Assembly (NCBI GenBank): GCA_019722365.1
Contig: JADFUC010001895.1
Span: 372,001 to 436,000 of the forward strand
DNA from: Lithospermum erythrorhizon
Lineage: Eukaryota > Streptophyta > Magnoliopsida > Boraginales > Boraginaceae
Direction of reading: 5' to 3'
DNA length: 64,000 bases
This document shows, one piece after another, positions 36,013-47,846 of the stretch. The first letter of the stretch is position 1. The number at the start of each line of letters is the position of its first letter. Under the pieces are notes generated by a model. The model did no database searches. It had not been told where the DNA came from and was given only the letters and a program-made list of their open reading frames with translations. Made by a program: the position numbers and the translations under genes.

Positions 36013-38420
36013 AGCGTGTACGACTGTAGTCCAACACACGGGACTTGTCTTCAGTGCTCGCTGGGACTCTCAGAATCGCATAAGTTATACCAGCTGGGAC
36101 TTTGGGATTTGGTGCTTCACTTTTTTGTGGTGGGACTGTGAGCTTGAGAGGCCGCTTGTCTTTAATAGAACTTAGTGTCTCGATATTTATTAATTACTCA
36201 GATGTAACCCCAGCTCGAGGCGTATTTTGAGCCGACAACAGGTTGCTCGGCCAAGCAACGCCGCTTTCGCTTGCATCATACCGGCATTAGCAACAAGGTG
36301 GTCAGAGCGGACCTGAGGGATAGCGACTCACGTAGACTTAGTACAGATTTGGCCTCACTGGGACTTGTGCGAGATTCTGGGCTCACTGGGACTCAAGGAG
36401 ATTTAGCCTCACTCGGGACTTAATGAGATTTGGCCTTACTGATGGCTTGCGCTACCTGCTTCACTATAACGGCGGCGTTTGAAATCAACGGTAATTCTGA
36501 TTCCATTTATTATGCCCGTCATGACAATCACAGACAATTCATTTTACCACGGTTAAATGTGATTATCAACTTAGTGTTCAACTTAGTAATCAGATATTAC
36601 CAGCGCGGGTTCTCATGATAATTTATGTTATGAGCGATTGCTAGATCTTTTACTCATTAATCATTATAAATAATAATAGTAATTGGTCAACTATTATTAT
36701 TATACAATCCTACTATTATCTCGAGCTTCGAAGGTCACACACATATGTTGATTTTGAGTTATATTTCATGTATGAAATTAAAGAGAACTCAGATAATCGA
36801 GAAATGTATTTTCAATTACAAAGTGGTTCTACATTCTTATGTAGAATATCGATTGAACAAATGTAATCAATTAAATAGTTATTTAATCGTTCTAGTATTT
36901 TAGTATTTATCAATAACTTTGAAAGATTATTGATATCGACTCATTACTATTTAATTAAGCTTAATTAAATAGTTCAACTTCATTAGCAACTCATTGTCTT
37001 AACGAACTAACAGAGTTAACGAGTCGCTTAATACTTAACGGAAGCTTATCGGCTTCGTTTACCTAGCCCTATATAAGCAAACTTTAGGTTTTCATGATAT
37101 AAGTTTTAGAATCTTTTTCATCAAAACCCTGGCACGCTCTTTCTTACGAAATTTCAAGAATTTTTCTTGGTTTTTGGTTTTGTTCATCCTTGTTTACTGT
37201 ATAACGGTTCTTTCGATTCAACCTCTCTCGGTGTGGACCAACTAGAGATATCATACGATTGAGTATCGCAACAAGCGAGTCGAGTGGAGTTTCTCAAATT
37301 ACTGCCATAATTTGAAGCCACAAGTGAACTTTAGTGGAATTTACCTCACGCAATGTAAGTATTCTCTTATTTATTCATATATTGTAAATATATGTTTTTG
37401 TTTAATAATGTGTATGAACTTTAAGATCCTCGAATTATGAATTTGTATTTATACTCATATATCCATAAGATTCCATCTAAAGGAACATTCCAACTCGGTT
37501 GACGATACCGATCAACTAGGACAAGGGCTTTAAGAACAGAGCTTGCCTAGAATCCAGCCTATGGACTCCTAACTCTCGGCCATTCCCTATATCTCTGTGA
37601 TTTGATGAATCAAACCCGAATTTATCGTAAGTCTATCCAAGTTTATGAATAATCGTGGGCTATATAGCTTAATCCCGAATATTCGGCCGCTTTAGAACCT
37701 TACGCTAGATTCTTCTCATCGTATTTTGCTTTCAAACTCAAGGGATTATTGCGCTTTGTGAAATAATCCCACTTCATGCGCCTATTATGGCCACCGGATC
37801 GCAGTTTTCCTGTACCCACCATGTGGTGTTTGCCGACGGTTCAAAGATTTAACTTAGAAATTCCGTGAGATCGCTCTTTGAATTTTCCTCGAGGTTTTGT
37901 ATATTTGGCGGTGGAATTTTGTGGAGTTGTGTATGATTTTGTGGATGGAATTTGATATGCCAAACGGGGGTATTTAGGCTCAGGCCTTAAACGCCGCTTT
38001 CCGATCGGGAATCGGCTCGATTTCAAAGGATCACAATCTTGACCATTGAATTTGAGGCAAGATTCGACCGCTGATGATTTGAAATTTCTTGGTGGCTGCC
38101 ATTGATTTTGGGCCCCTATTTTGAGTTGAAGGAAGGTTTCGGATTCTTTTTTAGATCAAACATATTTTCATATTAACCCTAATTGGAGCCTCGATTTTGA
38201 ACCACACAACTTTGAGGCCGATTTTGAACCACACAATCATGGAGCCTCGATTTTGAACCACAAACTTATAGCCTTAAACCCCGTGATTTATGTATTCTTC
38301 ATTTTCGCTACCATCGGCCTTCGAACGCCCCATTTAGCGACTTTTTAATCAATAAAATTAGGTTTTCGAGCCCCGATTTTATCTCGACATTAATGCTGGT
38401 ATCGCTTTTCTGAACCCTAT
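36013..38420 (+). mobile_element. Degenerate LTR-like sequence
   Basis: Has the look of a second LTR in the forward direction. Degenerate CACTGGGACT-type repeats recur in 36050-36425, a TATA-like CCTATATAAGC lies near 37068, and an R/U5-like stretch (CTCTCTCGGTGTGGACC onward) follows. TGGTATCGCTTT near 38398 resembles, but does not match, a Met-tRNA primer-binding site. No gag or pol protein is readable. Class and ends are uncertain. Confidence 0.35.
38164..38275 (+). repeat. Three short tandem repeats with CGATTTTGAACCACA
   Basis: GAGCCTCGATTTTGAACCACA occurs at about 38187 and 38239 with a variant GAGGCCGATTTTGAACCACA between them, spaced about 27 bp apart. In-frame meaning is unlikely. 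Confidence 0.75.
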
Positions 38421-40387
38421 TTCGAGTTCAAACATAGAGTTAATTACCGAAACCCTTATTCTTGACTTCGAGCAACTCTAGGGGCTTGATTTACGGGAAC
38501 CCTCGTTCGTCCGAGGGTTTGATTTGAATTTAGGGTTTAATCGAGAACCCTAATCAGCCACGTGACATTTTGGTTCGACCCTTAATTAACTTGATTAATT
38601 CGTCTTAATCAATTTAATTATTTTTTGATAAATTTTCGATGTCTACATCTATCTTTGTTTGTTTATTGAAGATATCTCGAATCCTATTATTGGCGTGCCT
38701 TTTTAGGTGTTCTTTTTTAATACTGTGATTTTGATAAGAGATAAAAATTGGAAAGCTCATATTGAAGTGTATGTATAACCTTTATTTCAAAAAGATTCCT
38801 AAGCGTCAATACTTTACTGACGATAATTATTTCTAGCTTCAGAGTGATTACACAAGCATGTGACAATAATAGATATCTCAACATTCTGGGGATAGATTGA
38901 TATACATTGAGGGCGCCATTATAATGATCTCCTTTTGTGTTGTTTTGTGGTTTTCAAGTATATTCTAAGTGTTTTTTGTAAGAGCGAACACGACACAATT
39001 CACGTTATAAATACACGCTACAAAATATTAATAATAGTTTGTGATAAGAAAATGTACTATTTTTTAAAAAATTATATATTAAATTGGGATATTCGTCATA
39101 ATACGATGACGCGACACGACGCCGACAAGTGAATCAAACAGATTTCGATGAGGTAGTTTAACCAATTACTGAAATGGAAGAACATGTGAAGTACAAGATT
39201 TGGCAGCATATTTACTCTGGGAAAGAAGAGCATGTGAAAATAAATTAAAAGTACAAGCTTTGGCAGCGTACTCTCAACTCTGCAAGGCAAAGTGGCAAAC
39301 TCATCAATATCTTCTATGTTACCATGTTATTTTGTACTTCTCATGCATGGAGGAAACAGCTTTTTTGCAACACTTTCTAACTATTATGATTATTTTGTAG
39401 GTAATAGTTTGAAACTTGTGCATAGTGAATTAATGTTTAGCCATGGAGATGCTCTTCGTGAATTATTACGATGACATGCCAGTAGTCTACTAATACTATC
39501 ATGCAACTGTTGCAATTAATTACTGTATAGAGTAAGCCCATCAATCCTTCTTCAATACAGTTTTCTACTAAAAAATAACTTTTCAAGTAGTAGTCTTTCC
39601 ATTCCTCAAATATTATCAAGAATAATTTTTCAATTTTTCTAATTCATAAAAATTTGATATCTTAATTGAATCACAAAATTTTTATTTAAATTGCAATATA
39701 ATAATATCAATAGTAATATCAACATCAACATGTTTCAATATTTTTGAAAAATTCCGTATAAATAGGATAAGAGGGATTCTGATAGTACACAAAATTACTC
39801 ATGCCCGTTGTTTTCATTGTAAATTAACTCAAGAATAAAGTATAAACAATGACAATTAAAAAAAATGGAGAAAGCAATTCATAAAATATAAAAATCATAA
39901 ATAGTGCAATAAATTATTTTAAGATGTATTCCATTTAAGTTAAGACTTGGGGATCTTCAGTCTTGACCATTACATCTTAGATATTAAATCAAATTTTGAA
40001 CTAATGTTGAGATAAAATATAGATAAAGTGGATATATTTTTTTAATTAAAAAAAGGTTCTGTAGGCACGACTCGCCATTGAGGTTTTAATTAACTGTTAA
40101 TTACATCCACTACGAACTCATTTCACGAGGAAGCTGTCTTTATCGATTTCTAACACCAAATGCTAATTAAACCAAAATGTTTGTCCACTAACGAATAAAG
40201 TTGGCATCTATATAGTTTGAGTGGTAATTACAACAGCCAAAGTTTGGGAATATTTATTTACTTAATTAGTTCATGTAACACTATGGATGAAGTGGGTGTA
40301 TCACAATGAATTTATTAAATCAGTAAATTATTATTAGCATGCGTTATAGATAGTACATAGTATTATATATATTGATATACTAAAATC
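38421..40387. other. Intergenic, no gene recognised
   Basis: AT-rich sequence. A local duplication lies at about 39177-39275 (AGAACATGTGAAGTACAAG...TTTGGCAGC against AGAGCATGTGAAAATAAATTAAAAGTACAAGCTTTGGCAGC). Short open frames here look like chance. Confidence 0.45.
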
Positions 40388-40389
40388 TA

Positions 40390-41026
40390 CTCCCTTATGT
40401 TTTTTTATAGTTAGCATTTTAGTAATTTACACATGAATTAAATACGGTAAAAGATACTAATTCCCATTATCGTTCAGTTCGTTTTCCATTCTACCCACCT
40501 TGCAACGACTTTGCTCATTCAACCCATTCTACTTTTCTATTCGATTATTTTTTGCCATTCCGTCATATTTGACCGTTATGTTGACTCTTCTTCATTTTCC
40601 TTATTTAAATTTCACCCTCAATATTTCCATAAGTTAATTTCAACACCCCCGTCCTAATCTTAAATGCCTTGACAAAATTGAGCTATCTCATTTTCGCTCA
40701 TTTCACTCTCATTTCTAATTTTTTAGTGAATATGTGATATAAAATGAGACAGTTCATTTTTTCCAAGGCATTTGAGATTGGGATAGGGGTGAACAAATTA
40801 ACTTATGGAAAATTGAGGGTGAAATTTAAATAAAGTAAATGAAAAAGAGTCAATATAACGGTCAAATATGATGAAATGACAAAGAATAGTCGAATGGAAT
40901 AATAAAATGGGCTAAATGGACGAAATCGTTGTAGAGTGGATAGAATGAAAACGAATTAAATGACGATGAACGGTAGTGCCTTTTGCCCAATTAAATAAAT
41001 GAAAAAATAGCTAAAAATGGGGAGAG
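40390..41026. mobile_element. 637-bp foldback MITE (Stowaway/mariner-like)
   Basis: The ends CTCCCTTATGTTTTTTTATAG and, inverted, CTCTCCCCATTTTTAGC are flanked by TA. The arms pair almost throughout: on the left CATATTTGACCGTTATGTTGACTC and TTATTTAAATTTCACCCTCAAT; on the right GAGTCAATATAACGGTCAAATATG and ATTGAGGGTGAAATTTAAATAA. Arms are about 300 bp with a loop near 40690-40760. No protein is encoded. Transcripts would form a long hairpin. Confidence 0.85.
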
Positions 41027-41028
41027 TA

Positions 41029-42253
41029 CAATTTTGTGTCAATTAAATGCCAAATGAGTACTACGGAGTATATAATTCTGATTTTGATGTTTTAAATTCC
41101 CAACTCCCCACTAATCGAGCCTGTACTTCATTCACAAGTCTTGCCAATGGAAATACTCTTACCGCTTGAAAGTAAATCAGAAAGGAATGTTGAAATTCGT
41201 AAGATGACCAAGTTAATGGACTAGGTGAGTTTATAATTATAAGGAATTAAATTCAATTTTTACTACCAACACTTTCTTGATCGAGACCGTCACATGAGAC
41301 TTGTCTAGTATAATTTACAGGATATTACACTCAATCTTAGATCTACCAAAGCACACTCGACGAGCACCAGCCCGTTACAAAAGAAAGGAAGGTTAAAGCT
41401 CAATACATCACAATGCTACAGCCTCTATTTGCATCACCTTTTGTTTCTAGTAGATACTTTTTGGAAGTTAAAGAACATGATTTTGTAAAACTTTGTGAAT
41501 TTATTTCACAACTTTTTTAGTTCAGACCACATCATCTTATTTGACAACATTATACAGAGGCCAAACAAATCTATTCTCCCTCTATCCAGCTATCTCAACC
41601 AAAACCCTGCACTGCTTCACATACATTAGGTAACAGTACTTGAGAGAAACTGAAGCACAAGAACCATCATATCATATTATTCCTATTGGATAAGGCAAAT
41701 GAGATTACATGGAAAGAACAAAATTGCATTATATCAATTTCGCTATCGCTAACAAACTATGATGCTACTCAACTAATGTAGGTACCATCTCTTCAAAGCA
41801 CCATCACTGAGTCAGCCATTCAAGGAGAATACCAGAGTTTTCCAGTCACTCCCAACTCAATAAAATCGGAAAGTGTGTGCACCTTAATTGGCATCCTGGT
41901 CTAATCTTGAACAGGGGGGAAAATATGAAATATCAGAAATTCATGATCACCGTAAATAGGGTGTAACCACTACATCACTTCGGAACATACATAAAGTTAC
42001 ATTTTAAGTACAGTGAAAGAAAGAAAAAAAGAGCTGCAGTGCATGGAGTAGAAATCAGAATGTTTGGTTCTAGAGATTTCTGTGTTTCCTCATCTCTAAT
42101 ACATGCAAAATAAGCAAAACCATTAAAAACAATCACATATATGCAAACCTAAGAAAGTAGCTACTAGCGGGAAGACTCTACAAATAAAATACAGTCATAA
42201 CAAAAATTGCATGGAAGAGGAGATTACAGAATACAATTCAAAACAAGGCCGAG
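41029..42253. other. 3' flank of the SKP1-like gene
   Basis: About 1.2 kb between the foldback MITE and the stop codon of the minus-strand SKP1-like gene. It should include that gene's 3' untranslated region. No other gene is visible. Confidence 0.45.
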
Positions 42254-45200
42254 TTAAATCACCGACAAAAGGAGAAAGAAACAGAAGGATGGGTAGGAAA
42301 AGGCTGTACTTGCATGTATCCTCAAAGCGCCATTCCCATTCATACTTATTGGTGTGGGGTGCCTTTCTTGGCCTAGACGGAGTATCTCTTGCATTCTTTC
42401 AGGCCAATCCGAGTTCAATCGTCGGGCAAAATCTTCTACTTCCCTAGTCAAGAAAAAAGGGTCGACATGAGTTATAAAGCAAGAAGAAGAATGTAAAGAA
42501 CATACACGATAAGGTTCTAGCTTCAAAGAGATGACTTTTAATTCAGCCGACATATACATAAGAATCGAACACAAGAGAAGCATATTTCCATAGCAGATTG
42601 CAACGAGGCCCAAATCTCGCTACTTATTTGCCAAGCACAAAAAAAAAACATCTTAACACAGCACCTAATGTGCCATTACAGCCTGTATAGCTGGAAGCGA
42701 GACGCTGAAAAGAAAAGCTAAGTCAACTTTCAGAAAATATTCTCATTCCATTTCAGCTCATGTTTCAAACTACACCAGTTTCCCAAGTATCTAGATAGAT
42801 AAAGGAAATAACATAATCTAGGTTGGCCTCGGTGAGCTGAAATTGTTCTCAGACTATGAGCAATCAAAAGTTCCATAGACCAAGGCTGGGAGTACAGGTC
42901 CAAGAAACATTAGATAAAAGATGCATTCTACTATATTATCATGCCATATTGTGAATGCGAGGATCTTATGGATAATAAAAAGACATAAAATTGAGGCCCG
43001 CAAACTTTTTAGCAACAATCTATAATTGGCATTAACTTACCCAAAAATATTTACCATTGGGGACCAGGATTTTTGATAAGTCAGTTGTTCAATATAAAGA
43101 TTGTTCGATACTGCAATACATCTTTGAAGGCTAAGAAGTAAGAACCACGTCAAAGATCCAGGCTACTTAGCTGGTAAAATGAAGTGCATCGTATGAATAT
43201 GTACATCAGCTCACCTATCAATTTCTTTCATTGCAGGGTCGATTTCATCATCTAAATCACCATCATCAAGTTCATATTCAGGTGTAAAGCTGAGGTCTCT
43301 GGTGTCTTGTAGATTTGATTGCCTAAGAATAGGAAGAGAACGACCATGCAGTTTATTGTTTGTACAAGAGGGATCATGCCCGTTTGTCCCCTACAAAACG
43401 TAATGAAACACTAGTTAGTGCATATCTAGCATGTACAAAATCAACATATACACTTAATCACAAAGATTTTTAAAAAAAACATATTTCTTTGTATTTCACT
43501 TTCTTCTTTAACCAGTTAAAGTGTAAAAGAGTTTTAAGACCAATGGAGGCAGGCATTAGTCATTTTGTTGTAATGTTGCATAGCTGTACATACCTTCTTA
43601 TCATTATCAATGGCATTGTAAGAAGAAAGGATGTTTGACGGATTGCAGTCCTCATGAGCACTCTTTTGCTGATCCTTCTTTTTTCGATTTTTTTTCTTAC
43701 TCTTAGGAGCTACCGGCCCTTTGGGATCTCCAAATGGAATGAGAATAGAGTATAAACTAACACATTACAATTTTTTTTTTTTTTTTTTTTTTGAAATTTG
43801 AGGTACAATGAGCTTTTAATCATGCGAAACAACCAAATCCTCTTGTTGATTAAACATGCACATGATCCTTGCTGTAAACGATATTCAATACTTTATCAAA
43901 AGGGGTACACTACATTTCCTGGATCATTATCAACTGCTTTCAGAGAAGTACTTCAGTATATTTTTCTTTCGCTTAATTCTAATTCTACATGTCAATTCAA
44001 GGTCTGGAATAGATGAAACACACAGCTGCATGCTATGACCAGTCAACTAAGACATTTTTCCACTTAATGATAATAATAAGCATCACTCCCAAAGAACTCG
44101 GAATAAGCATATTTTAAGGAATACCAACATCAGACTATGTCAAAGGAGGAGCAAAAAATTAAAAACAGAGGAAATGAATTTTACCTCCATTTCCACCATT
44201 TATAAAAGATAAAAGATCATCAAGGGGACGATCATCCACAATCTCCTCTTCATTCTGGGCATTCTAAATAAGACAGAGACAAATTTCTCAGTGCATGAGC
44301 AGGAAGCACACAGTGAAACACATGGAAGAGACTATGAATATGTGAAACAAAAATTAATGATATCTTAAAAAACATTACTACAGAATTGCACCAACAAGAT
44401 GAAAAAGAAAATTAAAATCACCTTCAGTCTTTCTTTCTCTTTTAATTCTTTCCTCTTTCGAGCATATAATCTGTTCAATAGCCGAATTCTAGGGTCATCC
44501 ATTGTGTTCTTCAAAGGTTCCAATTTCTCTTCCTGGACGAACTTAAAGGATTAGTTTAACAAAGAACAAGGGGTATAATTTTTTGTAAAAGAAATGGTGG
44601 ACATTAAGCTTGTACACTTCTTGCAAGCAGAAGACACCTCTGTTAGATCATCGGGCAAATGAAATATCTCACGTATCTCTTCTGGAGTCTTTCCCTCAAT
44701 CATCCGTGCAAGTGCACGGCTGGTAAGGTCAACCAGTGGCTTCAACTGCAAGCAATCTGCAGCAGATGTTAATTCACAGAGCCTATTTGTATCCATTCGA
44801 ATGAACTTCTCATCAAAAACCTTACGCTCCTACATCGAGAAGAAGCAGTTAAAATCGAGCATACTGCATTGTAGTATATGGTGGCCTCCCCCCTACCTTT
44901 TCATTCCCTATACAGATATGTGATAAAGTTCATTATAACCTTGTTAGAATGTCCTGGAACTTGGTGAAATCGGCAGTAGTCTATTATTAGACTAAGCATT
45001 GCTGGATTTACACGTGTAGGTAGAGATATGGGGTAACTCTTTGATGTTCCCAGGCCTGAATGCATTTCCTGACATATCAGTGGACAGAATGTGGCAATCT
45101 CTTGCTCAACTTCTTGTATCGAACCATCTGTAGTTTGAAGCCATACGTATGACTTCATCATCTGAAAGCATAATGGAAGATAAGCATGAGGTACTCTTGT

Positions 45201-45390
45201 CAATTTGTGCAAAAGCAAAATGCAAAGAAATCATGTTGTACAAGCAATGGATAAACAAACTCTTTCTGAACATGTTTTTCCCTAGGCAAATCTTGAATAA
45301 AGATTGATAATTGATCCATATTATAGAGATTGCTAAAGGTACACGCATAAATACCTCAGGTTTAATGACTTCACTGTCAGATTCTATCAT
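42254..45390 (-). CDS. ASK21: SKP1-like protein 21 (SCF ubiquitin ligase subunit with long tail)
   Basis: SKP1-family adaptor that would link cullin 1 to F-box proteins in SCF E3 ligases. Coding exons in reading order: 45390-45355, 45161-44940, 44829-44638, 44532-44422, 44263-44185, 43727-43594, 43390-43215, 42443-42254 (1140 nt, 379 aa), against about 350 for ASK20/21. After a short start (MIESDSEVIKPE) comes the SKP1 POZ-like fold with DGSIQEVEQEIATFCPLICQ and the dimerisation part GKTPEEIREIFHLPDDLTE. Plain SKP1 ends there. This protein continues with the ASK20/21 tail: MDDPRIRLLNRLYARKRKEL, a Lys-rich run KSKKKNRKKK (possible nuclear signal), an acidic DDGDLDDEIDP, and EVEDFARRLN near the end. 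Exon 2's donor (GTTATA) is weak. The last residues (SFCFFLLLSVI) are unlike the family and could reflect a missed splice site. Confidence 0.9.
43772..43791. repeat. Poly(T) run in an ASK21 intron
   Basis: About 20 consecutive T on the plus strand within the intron between exons 5 and 6, close to the acceptor side of exon 6. Likely length-variable. Confidence 0.85.
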
Positions 45391-46800
45391 TGTAAAGCTT
45401 GGGAAGATATCAGAACACAACACCTTGCAATATGAACCTGTAAGTTGCTTAACTTAGTAGTAGAAGATGATAATATCCCAAAATCGAATTGCTATTTATG
45501 CTAAAAATGAAACCATCATAACAGAACAGTATGTCTATATAAAGTTAACCAAAACGAAACATGTGAATGATGTATTTAGTTCTCTCAGTCATACATATGG
45601 TTAGTAAAACAGATAATGTCGACGTCTGCTCCCAGTCCACAAAAGCCAAATGTAGTTCCTTCATCCTCCATCAAGTTGTCACTATGTTGCTATAGTGGCA
45701 AATAACATAACAGAAATAAAACCAATAGATAACTTTCCTAAAATACACAAATGATACGGAGGGAGACTTACAAGTACTTATCAGTTCCTAACGTAGTTCC
45801 AACCAAAGAAATCATATTCCACATTAACCATTAGGGAGATCATTTTTCAATTTAATAATGCATCCCTACATAGAATTGGTAGACCGAAGAAAAGTTGGAT
45901 GGTGACTATATCAAAGGACCTAGAGTTCATGGGCTTATCAGAAGGAATTACCCAACATAGGGCTGATTGAATACGACAAATTCATATAGCTGATCTCACT
46001 CAATAGGATAAGGCCTGGTGTGGTTATCCCTACATAGAGTTAGATTCTTAAACTAAGTGCACAACTTGATGTTCTACAAACAACCCAATTAGAAGCTTTC
46101 TTCAGTGAACCATGTCGATACTATCCTGTCCCGTCGACTCAACTTTAATCTAGAACCCACTAACTTGCTCTTTCATAAAGTATAAACCACCCAAAATATC
46201 AATCATGAGTGATGAAAAAAAACATGTTTAAACTAAAAAGAATAAGCTAAAACCATAAATTCAATGGCTTCATTATCTGCTCCATTTTCCATGTCCCCTT
46301 CTTCCCAGCTATATCAAAACAACTCGTTTACTATCATTTCACTGCAAACTACAAAATCATTATAGCAAAGTAACAGGAAAGCTCTAGTCCTGATTAATTG
46401 AGGCGCACCGCGATTAACTCCTCCGTGGTATGCCACGGCAAACAAGGGCCTTAGTGTGATGGTTTCACACTTTTATTATAGCAAAATAACAAGTCCATTA
46501 TTGAGAATATCCCAAAAAGATTCAATTTTTAAGATGATTCAATATTAATCAAAGTAAAAACCCCAAACCGCTAAATTTATCTCACATAATTAATTAATCA
46601 ATGGACAATAAAGTAACCAAATTAATGAAATTGATTAACCATAAGTCATTTCAATTAATTATAAAATTATTCAATAAAATGAGCATCTCAAACCTGAAAG
46701 AAGAGGCTTTGAATTGGAGGAAATTGGCGGCCACAAAAGGATTAACGGATAAAGCTAATAAGACAAATTATTATTTTCTCAATGTGAAAATTTGGGTTCA
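45391..46800 (-). other. Probable 5' leader exons and leader intron of ASK21
   Basis: Upstream of the ASK21 start codon there is a good acceptor (CAACTTACAG at 45438 on the minus strand). Further up is a donor (TTCTTTCAG|GTTTGAG) ending a likely leader exon at 46694. This gives a leader intron of about 1.26 kb containing a SINE fragment. The model rests on splice signals and composition only. Confidence 0.4.
46385..46478 (+). mobile_element. SINE 3' fragment
   Basis: TGATTAATTGAGGCGCACCGCGATTAACTCCTCCGTG and GGCCTTAGTGTGATGGTTTCACACTTTT align with the 3' half of the SINE at 5701-5933 (GATCAGTTGAGACACATC, CGCGATTCACCTCCTCCGTG, GACGGTTTCCCACTTTT). The tRNA-like head is missing. Confidence 0.65.
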
Positions 46801-47846
46801 TAAAACTTTATTTTTTTTAACATAAAAATGAATTGGGAATTTATTTTGCTTATTTTTATACAGTTTTATTTGTTTATTTTTGGTATTTTGTAGGGACTAT
46901 AAATGGTTGTGAAGAGATTTTATTTTGTACGCGCTGGCTTACCAGGTAGCCTAACCGGTATCGAGTTTGAAGAGTTTTATCCTTGGCTCGGCTCGGTTTA
47001 TGTTTTTATTGTTTGATCGAATTGTATCAAGCGTTATAAATATTTGAAAATTATATTTACCTCGATTGTCTTGTGTTTTAACGATAATCTATTTATCTAG
47101 TTGAAATTGAAACCATTTTTAAAATTTTAATAAGGATGCGTAGAGTCGAGAAATTTGGAGGATTCTGGTAAGTCGGCCCCGATTTAAAATCTAACCATAA
47201 CCGTAATTACGCTAATTTTCATTTCTTTCTTATCGTGTGTTTTACGTAATTATGACTATCGCTTTGTTTTGAGTACAACAACAAAGCTTTTTATTGTTCA
47301 GGGACTAGTCGAAGTGGTCACTATCTTTTATCGATTCTACCGGCAACCCTTTTACCCCAACGTTAAAGCCCCAGGATAGGCGCGTTGCTAATAATTAAAA
47401 TGGAATGCATGATTTTCTTATTAACATCTGCATTCGTCCACGCAAACTTTCCCTTATAAATTTTTGGGCTTTTGAGAGAGCGCAGCTATCGTTTAATTTT
47501 ATGTGTGGTCGCGAGCTATTTGTTAACACATCAATGAGCCTACGAACTATTGTTGTTGTCTGGAGCACGCCCCCAGACACCATTTTGACTTCTTGTTAGC
47601 GGCTTGAAATGTCTATCTTGCCAGCAAATAACTTAGTGAAATTACTATTACACCCAAATTATATTTTTAAATCAGAAATATGAAAAACATTATCTTACTT
47701 CAAACAATCAGCACCTTTTGACTCCAATATATTCATTGACTTTTAGTTAATTTAAACTTATTCAATTCGATAACCTCTTCCTACATTTAAATCTCTAAAC
47801 CGCCCAGACACTTTCAGCAATTTCTCAATCGTCAGGCGACAATCAA
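46801..47846. other. Intergenic, no gene recognised
   Basis: Between the ASK21 promoter side and the MULE relic. Open frames on both strands at 47395-47599 overlap each other and match no family known to me. Confidence 0.4.

Noticed and set aside
38397..38408. Second LTR primer-binding site TGGTATCGCTTT
   Set aside because: Only the first seven bases fit the Met-tRNA pattern and no LTR end directly precedes it; too weak to call as a separate feature.
46601..46825. 74-codon plus-strand open frame
   Set aside because: Lys/Asn/Ile-rich composition expected from AT-rich DNA; it overlaps the likely ASK21 leader exon on the opposite strand.
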